Shown piece by piece: positions 29,215 through 42,302 of a stretch of 64,000 bases of DNA (positions are counted from its first letter, which is position 1; each line of letters opens with the position of its first letter). The stretch spans positions 62,001 through 126,000 of the forward strand of contig NW_026570407.1 of assembly GCF_019649055.1 (NCBI RefSeq), written 5' to 3'. The notes under the pieces were generated by a model. That model worked only from the letters and a program-made list of their open reading frames with translations, was not told where the DNA came from and ran no database searches. Origin of the DNA: Paramacrobiotus metropolitanus (lineage: Eukaryota; Tardigrada; Eutardigrada; Parachela; Macrobiotidae). The position numbers and the translations under genes are program-made.

Positions 29215-30941
29215 CTACAAACCAGGCGAAAACGCCGTGATGAACTCCTAATATACAGTATGTACACCCTGTCCACTCCAAGTTGGCGGCACGACATTTT
29301 ATTTTTCTGCCGAATCGTGTTGTGCGTGAATATCCTCTATTTTAAAAGTTTACAGTGCAGTTTTCTCTTGCGCATTTTCTGGGTGTAAATTTACTCGGCT
29401 TTTTGTTGCGGTGCCGCGACCAGCACCTTCCGAATCGAAGGCATCGATTGCACGATGCATGGCAGCATTTAAAACGAATATAATTCACCCAGAAATTCAG
29501 GAACAACTTTAGGCGCTTGAAATTAGGGTTATTTTGAGGAAAATTGAGAGACTGTTTCGTGAGGAAAAACTGAAATTCGTTTGCTGGACCAAACCCGCAA
29601 AACGCGACGGGGAGCAAAATCGTTTTTACTCCAAAGCAAAGCTCAGCCCGAAAAAAATTGAAGTGGCCATTGGGATTTCTCAGTCTCCAAGGTCGCGCTC
29701 TTAATTTGCGAACGGTGATGCAAAAGTTGACACCCATTTTCTCCTGAATTGTATTTTGCAAAGCATGGTCAAAAAGAACTTCCCACGGCTGCACGGTGAC
29801 CTCGCGAAGGAGACCGCTCTACATTTTGACCACGCCCACCGCTAAACCGCTGCCCTGACCCAGGAGGGACTTTAAGTCAAGTCTGTCAACTGCACTCTGA
29901 AGGGCCACTGGGTAGGTAACTTACCCAAATTGAAGCCGGTGGACTAAAGCATACGTGGGAATTTAAATAAATTTTGAATAATGAGAATGCAGCCACGGTA
30001 GCTAAACTGCATCGCATTGTCAACGGAGGCTGCTCTAGTTTTGATATTCTTGTGATCTGGATTTTAAGTTGCTCAAGCGTCTGCAGCAGTTCTTTTCGGT
30101 TTTCTGGCCCAAATTCTGACATATTAGATAATTTTCTTTACCTTAATAGTTCTTTTAATTGTATGGTCCTCGAGCAAAGTAAATCCGACTCTGAAGAACT
30201 AACAATCTACTGCGCAGCGCTGTTATTTGGCAGCCTGACTAATTGACGTTTTTTCTGAGAAATACTTCAGCAATCAAACAAAAGGAAAAATATGGTTGGG
30301 ATACATGAGGAAGACGTAGAAGATACCGTGGGATACGGCGGGCGGGATACTGTGGATACAAGCAAAACATCACGTCTCGAAAAATTAATGTGTACGAAGA
30401 CGTCCATATCTACTAATGTTGTGCGGTGCAATATGCCATGATACCAGTACCGTTCGTTCTTGAATTCCGCAAATTTGCAAAAAGCATTTTGTTGTAATGG
30501 ATCCATAACAGTAATGCTCGATCGCTCAGTGCTCTTTATATTGCTCGATCGCAACTAATTGTAGCGAAGCCTCATCAAAATTGCCTGGACAGCAAAACAG
30601 CAATGACCTTGTGCTAACCAATCAGTTCAGCACCCACCCATCCTCATAACGGTAAAGCGTAACCGATGACTACAGTACTAGCGTTTGGGTGCTTGATCTG
30701 TCTTCATAGACATTTGCTTAAGTAAACAAGGGTGATCAAACATGCGTCTCATACGGTTTGTGCCGGCCTTTTAGATTCAGGATTTTTGCTTGCACAAAAT
30801 GTTTCCATTACAGCAAAAATAAGAAAACGTCTACTCTTAACTTGGTTACACCGCTTTGCAGAAACCATACAATATATAACAGAATAAACCAGCACATTTT
30901 TTCGAGCGTCCACTCTTAGCCTTTCTACTCAGTTCGCCAAT
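29215..30941. other. Intergenic between Kelch remnants
   Basis: Contains a 150-codon minus-strand ORF (29342-29794) with no motif, and several short frames. I recognise nothing coding. Confidence 0.4.
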
Positions 30942-33557
30942 TTACACATGAAACCCTTGGTTGTGCTCCAGTACCCCGCAGCCGAAGGCCCATTTTCCCC
31001 GTGGTAGCTGGTGTTCACTGATCGTCCATGTTTCCGAAAATGTATCATACGTATCGATCGTTTTTTGAGCTTCACTTCCTCATGCCGCCCAGCACATATA
31101 TTTTGTCGCCGATGCAACAAGCGCCGACGGAATACAGCTGATGATTCATGTCACCTGCGACCAAGAAAGTCTCGCCATGGCCTGCATTAGTTGTGCGGAA
31201 ATCACAGATCCGATAAAGACAACTTACATTTCTTGGCCCATCGTTTAGTCCGCGGATGAAAAGCCTCGACACAGCTTAAAGCGGTCACAGGACTGCCGGC
31301 ACATCTGCCTAAAAAGCGATCGAGTTTTAATTGTGAAATAAAAAAACTTAACACTTAAGCAATAAGCTGCAGTGAAACGCTTTAGGAAGGTATATATGTA
31401 CGGAGGGGCAGCCAGTGAAATCGCCTTACTTCGGCACTGAAGAGCCATTGGTAACTTTTACTGTTTTACATAAGCTTCAAACAATCAGTTACCGGACGCC
31501 ATGTTATGCCTTGGACGATTAACGAAGTAAAGTTAGTATCTGAGTACCAATCACGTAAATCCATCCATCAGAACCGACGCAGGCTGAAGCGCGGTAGCGC
31601 GCCGTAGGCATCTTGGGCAGCTCAATCCAGATATCCGAAGTCGGCTGGTAGCAGAATGCCAAATCGGTAGCTATCTGTGCGTGCGACGTGCAACCTCCAA
31701 ACACGAACAGCTGACCATCGCAGCAGACAATCGCGAACTTCACCAAAGGTGTTGGTAAAGATTTCACATACGTCCATTGATTGTTGGTCACACTGTAGCA
31801 CTCTACTGTGGCTAAAGTGTGAGCCAGGCCACAATGACCACCCAATATGATCATATGATCAAAATAAAAATATGATCATCAGCGCTGGCAACACCGAGGT
31901 CACCACGGGCTGTTTGCATCGACGCCCTATTATTCCAGTGATCGTAAAGGCTGTTATAGCGAATTGTCCTTGCTGTCACATCCGTGTCCTGTTGACCGAT
32001 AATGCCACCGCACAGGAACAGGACGTTGTTAATGATGGCCAAACCACCTTTGGCAGCGCTATCCGGTAATCGTGCTAAACATTTCCACTTTGAAGTCCGC
32101 GGGTTGAAGTATTCTGCGTTGTCCATCAGCGATGCCGAGGTCGAATCACGACGGCCGCCGGCACAAACGATAATATTCTCGAAGGCTAAAAAGCCAGAAC
32201 AATGTCCCTAAATTAAATTTTAACACGGAATACTGGATTCGGTCTGACGCTGGTACAAAGAAAACTCACCATACGATTTTCTTGCAGTGTGGCGGACAGA
32301 GGGTGGCTGTCTGATATATCCCGGCATTTCATTTAGATAATCAAACGAATGCAGAGCTTCGATGGCGTCAGACCGCACAACCTTTTCTGCGTCAAGGTAA
32401 TCCATGAACGCTTTCATGCAGGCCAGCAGCTAGTCATCACTGCACTGCGGACTGAGATATGACTGCCGAATGTTCTGCAAAATCTGCCAGAAGTGCCCAC
32501 GTCGCTGCTCGAAATCGTGCTGCAGCCATCGAACAACGGCCACCATCACATCGTCTTCCCGCGGAACCCATAACCGATCGGAACAAATCAGGTCAATTAC
32601 CTGGCAAAAATAACATACAAACCCCCAAGTGCCATTGCAATGGGAAAAGTCCGGTATAGTTGCACGGAATCTTATTTGCAGTGATGATAACTAAATCAAA
32701 ACCACTTACCGTATTTTTTGGCACTTCCAGAAAGTCCTGTCCTTGCGAGATGCTCATAAAATGTCTGAGAACCAACTCTTTGGCTTTGTCGGCCAGTGCA
32801 GAATTCTTGTGAGCATCGGAACTGGCAAAACAATACAGCATCAGACAATTCTTGACATGCATATGATCTTCCATAAATTTCCAGCAGGCATCCATGACGG
32901 GGACAATATCCAGAAACATAGCCGCAATCAGCAGCGACTGTACGTTGTTCTCGGTGAGAAGCAGGTCCGCCATGTAGCAGTAGTCAATCAACCTGTAAAA
33001 CAACGATTAAACGATGACAGTGCTCGTACGGAAACATCTTCACCACCTAGGCGCCATCATGAAATTAAACATAGTGTTAAAAGAGCTGCGCAAGCACGAA
33101 ATAATAATTATACGATCTGATGTTTATGTAGTCCAGATCACACTTGAAAAACATTCCTTAGCCAAAAATTCGGTTGTCGGTTCACCACTTTTGGTCAAAA
33201 AGCACTTTTAGGTTTTCAAAATGTTTCGCTTGCGAAAGATAAGACTCACTCGGACAGAACAGCGTGGGGAATGTTGTGCAGCTGAATGACTTTCTGTTTG
33301 GACTCTTTCATCCCGGAGAGAAACATGGTGCGAAAATACACACTATGCACACTGAGAACACTGCGATGACAAGGAACCCTGGGAGATTGTGCTTCGGCAC
33401 CTCGCAGCTCCACATCGCAGAACGTTCTTGCAGCCCGCAGTTTCTGCCATTCGCGACACAAATCCACGTTACTAGCTCCAATACGCGTGGCACTCTCATC
33501 TTTCTGAGAACAATGGTCAGTTTGGCCGACCTGTTCACCAGCCCCAATGGATGACAT
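30942..33557 (-). pseudogene. Disabled BTB-BACK-Kelch gene (K1)
   Basis: Six exons match the intact gene at 38861-41267 in order and phase: 33250-33557 (BTB), 32710-32992, 32270-32600 (BACK), 31548-32185 (Kelch), about 31227-31318, and about 30942-31163. Exon 2 is 283 nt in both genes. Three lesions are visible. TAG at 32430-32432 falls in BACK where the paralogue has Tyr. An ATATGATC tandem duplication at 31845-31860 shifts the frame between two Kelch blades, and exon 4 length is off by 2 mod 3. Another frameshift lies near 31075-31085 inside the last blade. The remaining sequence is still clearly Kelch (FLCGGIIG, LFVFGGCTS, KIYVLGG), so inactivation is fairly recent. Confidence 0.8.
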
Positions 33558-35148
33558 CCTCGAACGTCACGTGGAATCACTCTACCAAAGCACAGAACAA
33601 CAAATGCGGACGATGCAGAACAAGCAGAGAGCTAAGTACGGATGTTCCCGTTTTATAGTTCGTATTATGAAACGCGACAGAAAAGCCGTTCCTGTAGCAA
33701 GCCAGAAAGATTGAGAACTAATTAATCAAACGGACTCACACCACACGTTATGGTTTTTGAAGTAAGAGTACTGTACCTGCTACAGGTTTTGTGCTGTTTG
33801 TGTTTGCTGGCAGCAAAACGCAAAGTCGCAAACATCACAAATGTGCGGCTCGGACGCAACCTCCTTGGCGCGGCAGTGCTCTTTGATGGCCGGCGCAGGC
33901 GCTGCGGTCGTCATGTCGGCTGCCTCGTATGAGTCATACCTTGGTGTCAGAAGGCGTTGAAACTTTCCGTTCGATCGAGCCCGACTGCCTGCAGTTTATT
34001 AATGATTAACCACATGGAATACAGGTTTTCAACCAAAAATTCGCAGACAGCTAATCTACCAGTCCTGAAAACATGACAACTGAGATAAGCAGCAGTCTAA
34101 AAGACAGATTCCCCACATGTTGCACAAACTAGGTCACTGGTTAGCGGTCGAAACGCAAAGCGTTGAATTAATAACCCCAGATCACATCGTGCGCAACAAG
34201 CAGAAAATCCCGCTCCAGACTTCCACGTCCCATTCGCCAGTCCACAGAGCTCGGAAGATTCACCAGCCAGGAGGTTCGCGAAGATGACCACAGACAGTTG
34301 AATGAAATGAGCGACGAAATGACGAAAATGCCAGGGTCCTCCAGGGTTCCCGAGTCCAGATCCACGGTTCGCACCCTCACCAAACACGAGGGAGCCCACA
34401 CGGAACGCCAAAGCACTGCACTAGCTAGGTCACTGGTTAATGGTCGAAACGCAGAGCGTTGAATTACTAACCCCAGATCACATCGAGCACAGCGCCCAGA
34501 AATCCCCCGCAGTCCGCCCCCATGGCCAGCTAAATTCACCCCGTGGCCCCAACTCCAGGCCCCGCATGGCTCCATAAAACAGGCAGAAAAACAGTACGAC
34601 ATCAGATCAACAGTCATGAGTAAGAGCAGTAAAGAGTATCAAGGAATGAGAGATGTGCTGGAAGGCAGTAAGTGAGTTGATCCAGTACGATGGGCTCGTG
34701 GCGAACAATTCCGCGAGATGGTTTGTCCCTGCCAATCTGGTATGAACCAGAAATGGCAGGGCTTGTAATTTGTTCGAAAAAGCTTACCAAAAATAAATTG
34801 AATTGTAAGGAAAAACAAGAACTCTAGACAAGTCTGTCTAGAGGAAAAAACGTAGTACAAAGCGTTTAAACCAAGCCTGCAGTCGGTTTTTGTAAGTTCT
34901 CTACAATTACAAGGACTTAATCGTCTTGCTTGTTTGCTTTAACGGTAAGTACTGTACCTGCATGCGTTCAGTTGTGTGGGAAATCGTGACAGAACAGTGT
35001 AGCGGAATTCCAGTTGTTTTGGTTCCGGTTTGACTGAGTCACTGAGCTGTTGTTGTTTAAAGACTTTCTGCTGCTGCAAAGCTGTTTTTTAATTCACCGT
35101 ACAAGTATAAGTTTCATCACGTTCCATTTTTTTGCAGCAGCACTAACG
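33558..35148. other. Intergenic between K1 and BTB locus II
   Basis: Includes a 60-codon plus-strand ORF at 33750-33932 with a hydrophobic N-terminus (YLLQVLCCLCLLAA) and a basic C-terminus (RRRRCGRHVGC) that could be a small secreted peptide, at low confidence. A direct repeat pair is listed separately. The divergent start regions of K1 (leftward) and locus II (rightward) flank the stretch. Confidence 0.4.
34131..34492. repeat. Direct repeat pair of about 68 bp
   Basis: The segment at about 34131-34198 (CTAGGTCACTGGTTA, GTCGAAACGCA, AGCGTTGAATTA, CCCCAGATCACATCG) recurs at about 34425-34492 with a few mismatches, 294 bp apart. It has no coding content that I recognise. Confidence 0.75.
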
Positions 35149-37194
35149 ATGTCTCAGACTTTGACAACAGCGTCTGCCGCCAGCACGGAGCGGCGGGGTA
35201 CAGTGGAAAAGATCGACCAGCGGATGCGTCGGCTGTTAACAAGTGGCGAACAAAGTGACGTGCAGTTTGCTGTGGGACGACAGTTTGGAAAACCTAAAAC
35301 AATACGAGCCCACAAGTACGTAAAGATCTGCGGAATACGATCTGTTCCCAAACTGCAGCAATGTATGGAGTCGAGAAGCTGATTAAGGTGGGACTGTTGC
35401 AGGCTTGTCTTGGGCAGCAGCAGCGACGTGTTCCACACCATGTTCTACGGAAATTTACCTGAAAATGGGGACGCTGCCATCGAGATACCCGACATTCCTC
35501 CCAGAGCCTTTGAAAATATGCTGAGGTACGTTTATGTGGGAAAAATGGTCCAATTGTATGGTTAAATTCACCGCTTTGCAGTTTTGTCTATACCGATTGC
35601 GTTCGATTGACGGAAAGGATGTCTTTCCCACGATGAAGTGCGCCGACAAGTATGATTTGCCGGTGTTGGTGGAGAAATGCTACGAATTCATCCACGGCTA
35701 TCTTAGCGCTGATACGTGCCTGATGTTTTTGGAAAATGTAAGTTGTACTTTACAAACTGAACAGTATAGTCGCTGCAGCGTGCCGTTGTACATATGCGCA
35801 TTCCTGTAGGCACTGAAGTGGGGTGTATGTGCAAGTGCAGAAAGTGTCGTGGAGAACTGTCTGCATTTCGTGGATATGAAGGCTGACATCGTTCTCCCGT
35901 CGGCACAGTTCCGTGGATTAGGGAAACAGGCACTGCAGATGATCTGGGAGCGAGATACTCTCTTTGTTGAGGAGAATGTCATCTATAAAGCAGTCGAGAA
36001 GTAAGTGGATGAGCCGGTCAACCCTTTTCTAGGTTTGCTAGAGTATTACATATCATATGTCGATCAAATTTTGCTGTTGTATAATTAACCTCCACAATAC
36101 TAAATGTACAGTACAAGCCTGTCGACAAATTAAGCATTATTAAACCCAGCGAACATCAGAAATTTACGGATAAAGCTTAAATTCGCACTACGGCGCGCCA
36201 CGTCACACTTTTTAAACACATAGCATGAACTGCGAAGCGCGGTTACGCATTGTGGTAACCGCAGTAACACACTGCGGTAACGCAGTGCAGTGTCCATCAT
36301 TCAAGCGCCAACTTTGATATATACTGCTACCGACGATAGATCAGTATTTAGTATGTATTGCAGATGGGCTCGGGCCGCGTGCCTTTCAACTCGGGGAAGC
36401 CAGACAAATCCCTGCCCCAGAGTCTCCGTCTCGCCTTGGGTCCTCTTCTGGATCTGGTCAGATTCCCTCTTCTCACTGATACCCAACTAGCGGACGGTCC
36501 TGCCAAGGTACGGTGTCCCCATAAATACCATAATATGTCTATTTGCGGTTGTTTATACGCATGCACCAGGAAAACCTGTATATAATCCAGACTCCAACAA
36601 GAAGCCTACATAACTTGACTGTACAAACAAAAAACAAAATCCTGTGTTTCGCTACAGAGTCATCTGCTGTCAGAATCAGTACTGCTGAGTGTATACGTAT
36701 ACAAGCACGCCACCGCCAAAACAGAACCACTGAGATTTTCCACGGTGCCCCGCCGACCACCGGTCATCCGCGTCCAGCATTTAGAATTCAAGGCGGATGA
36801 AGAAGGATTTGTATGGGATAGTTTCCGTTGGCAGTCGGCAACTGTGCTTGGCTCGCGTGGGGCGGCAGTCGTGTGTATGGTTGCCGGTAGCCGAGCCATA
36901 CGAAAAGCACAATTGGACCACTTTATTCGTGCCTCGGATATCTTGACACGCGGTCGACCGGTCCGCTGGTATGACAGCGGCATCGTTAAAGATGCAACGT
37001 ACGAAATGCCTCACTCCACCACAGGCGAGCACATTGTCCGGTACGCCGGTGTGCCGTGTAAAGCGCCATTCGGGGCATTGCACTTGGAGGATGCTGTCGG
37101 AGCAGCATGGAAAGCGGCCCACAAGAATGACGGTGAAGGAAATACCGAGAATGGGAAGAGGAAGCGTTCACTGGATGCCGCTAATCTCGCCTAA
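35149..37194 (+). pseudogene. BTB-BACK with Tudor-like C-terminus, two frameshifts (locus II)
   Basis: Exons are 35149-35315, 35403-35525, 35582-35737, 35810-36000, 36364-36507 and 36658-37194. They encode BTB (RRLLTSGEQSDVQFAVG; SSSDVFHTMFYG; FPTMKCADKYDLPVL), BACK (ALKWGVCASAESVVENCL, KWARAACL, LLDLVRFPLL) and the C-terminal domain (AIRKAQLDHFIRASDILTRG). Exon 3 is 156 nt where the phases need a length of 1 mod 3. Exon 5 is 144 nt and again the wrong phase. In both exons the family match changes frame inside the exon. Two independent indels make this a pseudogene unless the assembly is wrong. The 537-nt last exon is fully open, so a shorter product is possible. Acceptor-like TTTTTTTGCAG just before the ATG suggests a 5'-UTR intron. 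Confidence 0.72.
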
Positions 37195-37689
37195 TTTTCT
37201 ACGTTTTTGCACTAGACATATGGCAGAATAGTTTTCCTTTTTCTGGCTGTTTACCTGCGTTGGATTGAAAAATGAACTTGTACTTGGGTTTTCTATCGTG
37301 CAGATGAGGTCACAGCGCGGGAATGCAATATGCGTAATGGGCCCGATTCCCGAGCAAGACAGTACAGAGAAATGTTATTGTTGTGCTTCGGGTGTATCTG
37401 TTGCGGAATGGTTGTTGTATGACTTTATTTTTGTGACTTCCCATGATGCCTTGTCTTTATATTCATTCTCTAAGGGTTCGAATGCATTGTCAAAGCATAA
37501 TCACCCGTGTTGTGATGCGATTACAGTTGGCAGTCAATAACAATCTAAGCTTCCGGTTTCTCTTGTACAGTCCCAAGCAGAACGTCTACTCTAGGTCGGT
37601 GAGCGAACATTCTCTGAGCTGACAAGTTAATCAGTGCACTACTCTACGCCAGGCGCAGAATGCTGGTTTATGGCTGTGTCACACGTTCG
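37195..37689 (+). other. Spacer with a possible RT/endonuclease remnant (copy E)
   Basis: After GTGCAG at 37305 the plus strand reads RSQRGNAICVMGPIP, matching only the most conserved core of copies A-D. The rest of the stretch is unrecognisable. The call rests on about 12 residues and is weak. Confidence 0.3.
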
Positions 37690-38189
37690 AACTGGAGAGG
37701 AACTGTGTCTCACGCAATACCTAGCGGAGGTTTATCGAGAACGGAGAGTTTCACTGAAATCCCGGAGATTCAGCCAGAAGGCTTTTCCATCTTAGGCAAG
37801 AAGGCAAGTACGTGAATGTGAAGATTCCTCGTCCACCCGCCAACCTGACCTACCGCGACAACGTCTTCGTGAACTTTGACTCCGAAAACCCATACTGGTG
37901 TCCGACCACAGTTCTCGCAGTAGATGGACCAGATGTGATCGTGGCGATGGAAGGAGGAAGAGCCCGGAAGCTTTGTGCTGGCAATCCGGTGGTTCGCGCC
38001 GTGGATATCCTGACAAATGGCCAACGGATCACAAAGCGGCATTCGGCGTCGTATCACGGAGGCACTTACCTGGCTGGGGCTGGACGCGGGGACAATGAGC
38101 ACACCGTCTACTTGCATGGAGCCCAATACGTGCGGATTGTACAGCCATTTAGCAGCTTGAGAATCACTAATTGTCAGATGGCGGCTTAG
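37690..38189 (+). pseudogene. Orphan Tudor-like C-terminal exon of a BTB-BACK paralogue (locus IV)
   Basis: The open frame 37812-38189 encodes a third copy of the C-terminal domain: NVFVNFDSENPYWCPTTVLA, then AMEGGRARKLCAGNP, RAVDILTNGQRI and a C-terminal HTVYLHGAQYVRIV. The 5' part (37700-37790) reads LCLTQYLAEVYRERR in another frame, matching the exon start of gene I (LLLEKEMLDIYRFRH), so one frameshift separates the two parts. No BTB or BACK exons lie between it and locus II. It is probably a leftover of a tandem duplicate. Confidence 0.6.
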
Positions 38190-38418
38190 CATGCACAACA
38201 AGAAAATGTCCGGCGGGCGGCGGATAGCACGAAACGGCGTCGACTGCGTTGACGTAGTTGCTACGTACCAAGCTCTGGGCATCAAAATCTTGGACAGCTT
38301 TACTTTCGCCTCCTATGTCAGTCAGGACTCCGGAGGAAAATTCTGCTGCATTTTAAAGGCACGGAAGAAAGCCTACTCTCCTACTCAAAAACTTAAAAAC
38401 AAACGTTTTCGATTTTAA

Positions 38419-38860
38419 GATTTTCCGTAAAGTGGAATGAAACCCAATGACAACTCGGTAAATTAACGTGGCGCTTCCGGCGTCGGGCTTCTTGCCACTG
38501 CAGTTCCTTCATCGGTCTTTTGCGTTTCTTGTGTTTTGCGAATGCTGTTAAGTCATGTTAATTGTTAGTTCCTTCACTGATGTTGATTTAAAACGTTACC
38601 TTAACAAAATGCGAGTAACGAACAGCGCACTATGATGAGATAGTCAACAATTCAGATAGTCAACAATTCAGATAGTCAACAATTCAGATAGTCAACAAAA
38701 GGGTTAACCAATGATTATGTCGTTTATTTAACCAACTCAAGCATTCCTGTTATTCGTGAAAGTTAGCATGTTTTATAAAACGGCCACAAAGAAATCTCAT
38801 CAAGCGGTTTCTTACTGACATGAGTGACATCCAAATGAATATCGACCATATTCAGTGAAA
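38419..38860. other. Spacer with a 16-bp tandem repeat
   Basis: About four copies of AGATAGTCAACAATTC occupy roughly 38638-38698. The rest is AT-rich and featureless. A 75-codon ORF (38191-38418) just to the left has no recognised motif. Confidence 0.6.
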
Positions 38861-41267
38861 TTAATACAAGTGCTCGCTGTTATCCTTTACGATTCCCACG
38901 ACAGCACAGCCAAACGCCCATTTCCCAACAGGAAGCTGGCATTCCGAGGTTGTCCATGTGTCCGAAAACACGTCGTAAACGTAAATCGTGTTCGTAGCGA
39001 CACTGGCCTGGTTTAATCCACCCAGAACGTAAATTTTGTTTTCCACACAGAAAGCACTGGCACAACGCAGCGGACGGCAGATATCACCTGCAACCCAATG
39101 ATAAAGCGGCATCGTACAGTTTCCAACACGCTATCTAAGCGTAGCTAGTTTACTGTACTGCTAGTTTTTTTAAAAAGAATTCCTCAAACTAGTGTATTGT
39201 ACCACAACAGCGGTACCACTTACATTTCTTAATCCACTGCTTCGTCGTGGTGTTGTAAGCTTCAACACAGCTCAAGGCGCTACCGCTCTTTCCACCTGTC
39301 AATGCAATAAAAAGAAACAACTGTTAATTCGTACAGCTTCGGAAATGTTTCGCGCCGTTCGCACCCATAACGTAAATCCACCCGTCGCATCCGACACAGG
39401 CAGAGGCGCGAAAGCGTGCAGTTGGCATCCTGGGCAACTCAAACCAGACATCCGCATTTGGGTCATAGCAGAATGCGAAATCGGTAGCCGTAAGAACATT
39501 CGACGTACAGCCACCGAAAACAAACAGCTGACCGTCGTAGCCGACAATGGCGAACTTCACCAGTGGCGTTGGTAAGGACGCCACATACGTCCACTGATTG
39601 GTGGTTACATCGTAGCGCTCCACGGTGGCCAGCGTGTGCGTATCGGTCCCATGGCCACCCACGGCGTAAATGTGGCCAGCAACTGCAGCAACACCAACGT
39701 TACCTCGGCCAGTGTGCATCGGCGCCACATCGGTCCAACAAGTACGGTCATAGCGAATCGCTCGCGGCGTCACACGCGAATCATCAAAACCGATAATGCC
39801 GCCGCAGAGGAACAGCTCATTGTTGATGACCACCAAACCGGTTTTGGCTACGCTGTACGGAAGCTGCGCCAACTGCCTCCATTTGGAAGTGATGGGGTTG
39901 AAGCCTTCGACGCTGTCCATCAGAGATGTCCAGGACGTATCGCGATGCCCTCCGGCACAAATAATAATGTTCTCAATTCCTACACCGATCACGGCAACTT
40001 AGAAAAGCGTTAGAATACTTCTGTCGGCTACAGACCTACCATACGACTTCCGAGCAACACTGCGCGACGACAGTACCCCCGCGTCGCATCCCGGTAAAAC
40101 CTGCAAATAATCCGACTGCCGCAGCAGTGCTTCTCCACCGGCGCAATCCTTGAATGCGTTGATGCAGGCCAGCAAGTAATCATTGCTGCACCGTGGGCTG
40201 AGGTAGGTGGGCCGGACGCACTGCAAGATCTCCCAGAACTTACAGCGACGCTGCACTGGATCATGCTGGAGCCAGCGGATGACAGCGAGCAGAACCTGGT
40301 CTTCACAAGGCACTTGAAGATCGTCGGAGCGAATGATGTCGATAACCTGCCAAATACAAAGATGTGGGCCCATCTGATATGCTTCGCTGAACGATCTCGC
40401 AACTTCATATTCAGTATTATTATCCAATAATGTAAAATTTACGCTACTGATAGAATCGTAGCATGGCGTAAAATAAATACCTTTTCGTCTGGCACTTCAA
40501 GGAATTCCGGCTGCTGAGAAACAGAAACAAAACACTGGAGAATCAAAGCCTTGGCTTGGCGTGCTAACGCAGCGTTCTTTTGCCCAGCGGAATCCGCAAA
40601 ACAGTACACCATCAGGCAGTTCTGAACGTCGATGCGGTTTTCCATAAACTTGCAGCAGGCGTCTACGATGGTGACAATGTCGAGGAACGATGCGGCAATA
40701 AGCAATGACTGCACATTACTGTCGGTGAGGAGGATATCTTCCATGTAGCAATAGTCAATTAACCTGCCAACATAACTTGATAGTATTACGAAGTACTTTG
40801 TGCAGCAAGAAAAAAACCCGCAATAAGGTCCGCGCGCACGAAGCACACGGAAAACAGACTGAACGTCAAACTCCCAGTACATTTTAGAAAAAATTGCCTA
40901 ATCGCAACCGCAAGACGGCGTAACTAAACGTCCAACTTGGAGAAAACGAGACTTACTCGGATAGAATGGTATGGGAGATGTTCCGCAGCTGGATAACTTC
41001 CTGTGTGGATTCCTTCATTCCCGACAGAAACATGGTGCGAAAATACCCACTGTGCACACAGAGGACGCTGCGATGACATGGAATCCCTGTAGACTGTACT
41101 TCGGCCCCACGCAGCTCCACATCACATAATACCCTCAAAGCTCGCAGATTTTGCCATTCCCGACGCATATCCACACTACTCGCCGCAACACGAGTGCCAT
41201 TCGTATCTTGCTGTGAACACTGTTCCTCGTGGTTTTTTAACTTTACTTGTTCACCATTGACTGCCAT
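38861..41267 (-). CDS. Kelch-like protein, BTB-BACK-Kelch (intact, K2)
   Basis: Exons are 40957-41267, 40481-40763, 40040-40346, 39365-39979, 39224-39295 and 38861-39087. All borders are GT-AG and all phases agree (2,0,1,1,1), giving 1815 nt and 604 residues, the usual KLHL size. BTB: FCDVELRGAEVQS-like core (LCDVELRG, HRSVLCVHSGYFRTMFLSGM, LLTDSNVQSLLIAASFL). BACK: IIRSDDLQVPCEDQVLLAVI, RWLQHDP. Kelch blades: IIICAGGHRDTSW, LFLCGGIIG, HIYAVGGHG, LFVFGGCTS, WIYVMGG and KIYVLGG. KLHL proteins usually bind Cullin-3 through BTB-BACK and recruit substrates through the Kelch propeller for ubiquitination. No lesion was found, unlike its neighbours K1 and the chimera. Confidence 0.9.
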
Positions 41268-42302
41268 CTCAAATTATGCGAATTACTCTGCGAAGTAAGC
41301 CAAATAACTGCACAGTGCTCCTGGTTTCAAAAAGAATGGCCTATTCGATGGAGAAGTTCAACGTACTGGCAACAGCGAAATGTTGAGTAGGTTCTTGAGA
41401 GATCATTTTAATCTGAAAAACTGACAAATTATGAAGACAGTATGTTGCCAAACCACATATTCGGAAGGACCATTCTGCGGAGGTGTTTTTCGTTCTGTTA
41501 CGGCCGTGCGCTGCCCGGTACGCGCAAGTTCGGTTATAACGGTGGAATGACCCTCTTGCCATTGTCACCATTCTTTGCATGCCCATTAACCGGATTCCAC
41601 GCTGGGACCATGCATCCGCGTAGCTGACCTTAGATAAGCGACTGAATGATCTGTACCAAGAGATCAGTCTGCAAATTTTTGTCCCCACCCACCCTCTCCT
41701 GTATTTCTCCTGTCGGACGCATCGACTCCACGCTCCGATATGAACGCCTAGTTTTCTTCTGTTGTACTCATCATATGTATTTGTTTCCTTGCTGTTGTCA
41801 CTCGAAATAAATGCTGTTTGTCCGCTCAGTTTTTTGTTTCCGCCGCCAAGAGACATATTAAGTAGGTTGCGTTTTGCACGGCCCTGCGATTACCGGCAAA
41901 ATTAACGACGATTTTAACGTTGTTAATTTAATGTGCCGTTGATTGGAATAAGAGGTTGCGTTATAAACTAAGCAGTTTACTGCTCCTGCTATTAACGTGA
42001 GGAACCATGATTGTATCAGACGGTCTCCGCTCAATATTTTGTACCAATGTCAAAACAATTTCGTTTACCAGCGCAAAAATAACAAAATGCACGATTTTTT
42101 TATGTGGTACAAACACGTTAGAAGGAAATGCGATTTGAGTTTTCCGCACAGACGTTATACAGAAGTACTGTAACAGAACTATCATTCCATTCTGGAATGC
42201 GTGACTCGCTGTTGCACTTGAAAGATGGTGAATATGCACAGCACAGGCTACAGACTTGCTATAGCACATTGCTGCAACAGTAAAGTATTAGTTTTTGCAA
42301 TG
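41268..42302. other. Upstream region of K2
   Basis: A 171-codon minus-strand ORF (41341-41856) lacks any motif and is probably chance. The K2 promoter should lie near 41270-41400, but no core element is obvious. Confidence 0.4.

Noticed and set aside
41341-41856. 171-codon minus-strand ORF upstream of K2
   Set aside because: No motif, no splice context, no paralogue elsewhere in the window.
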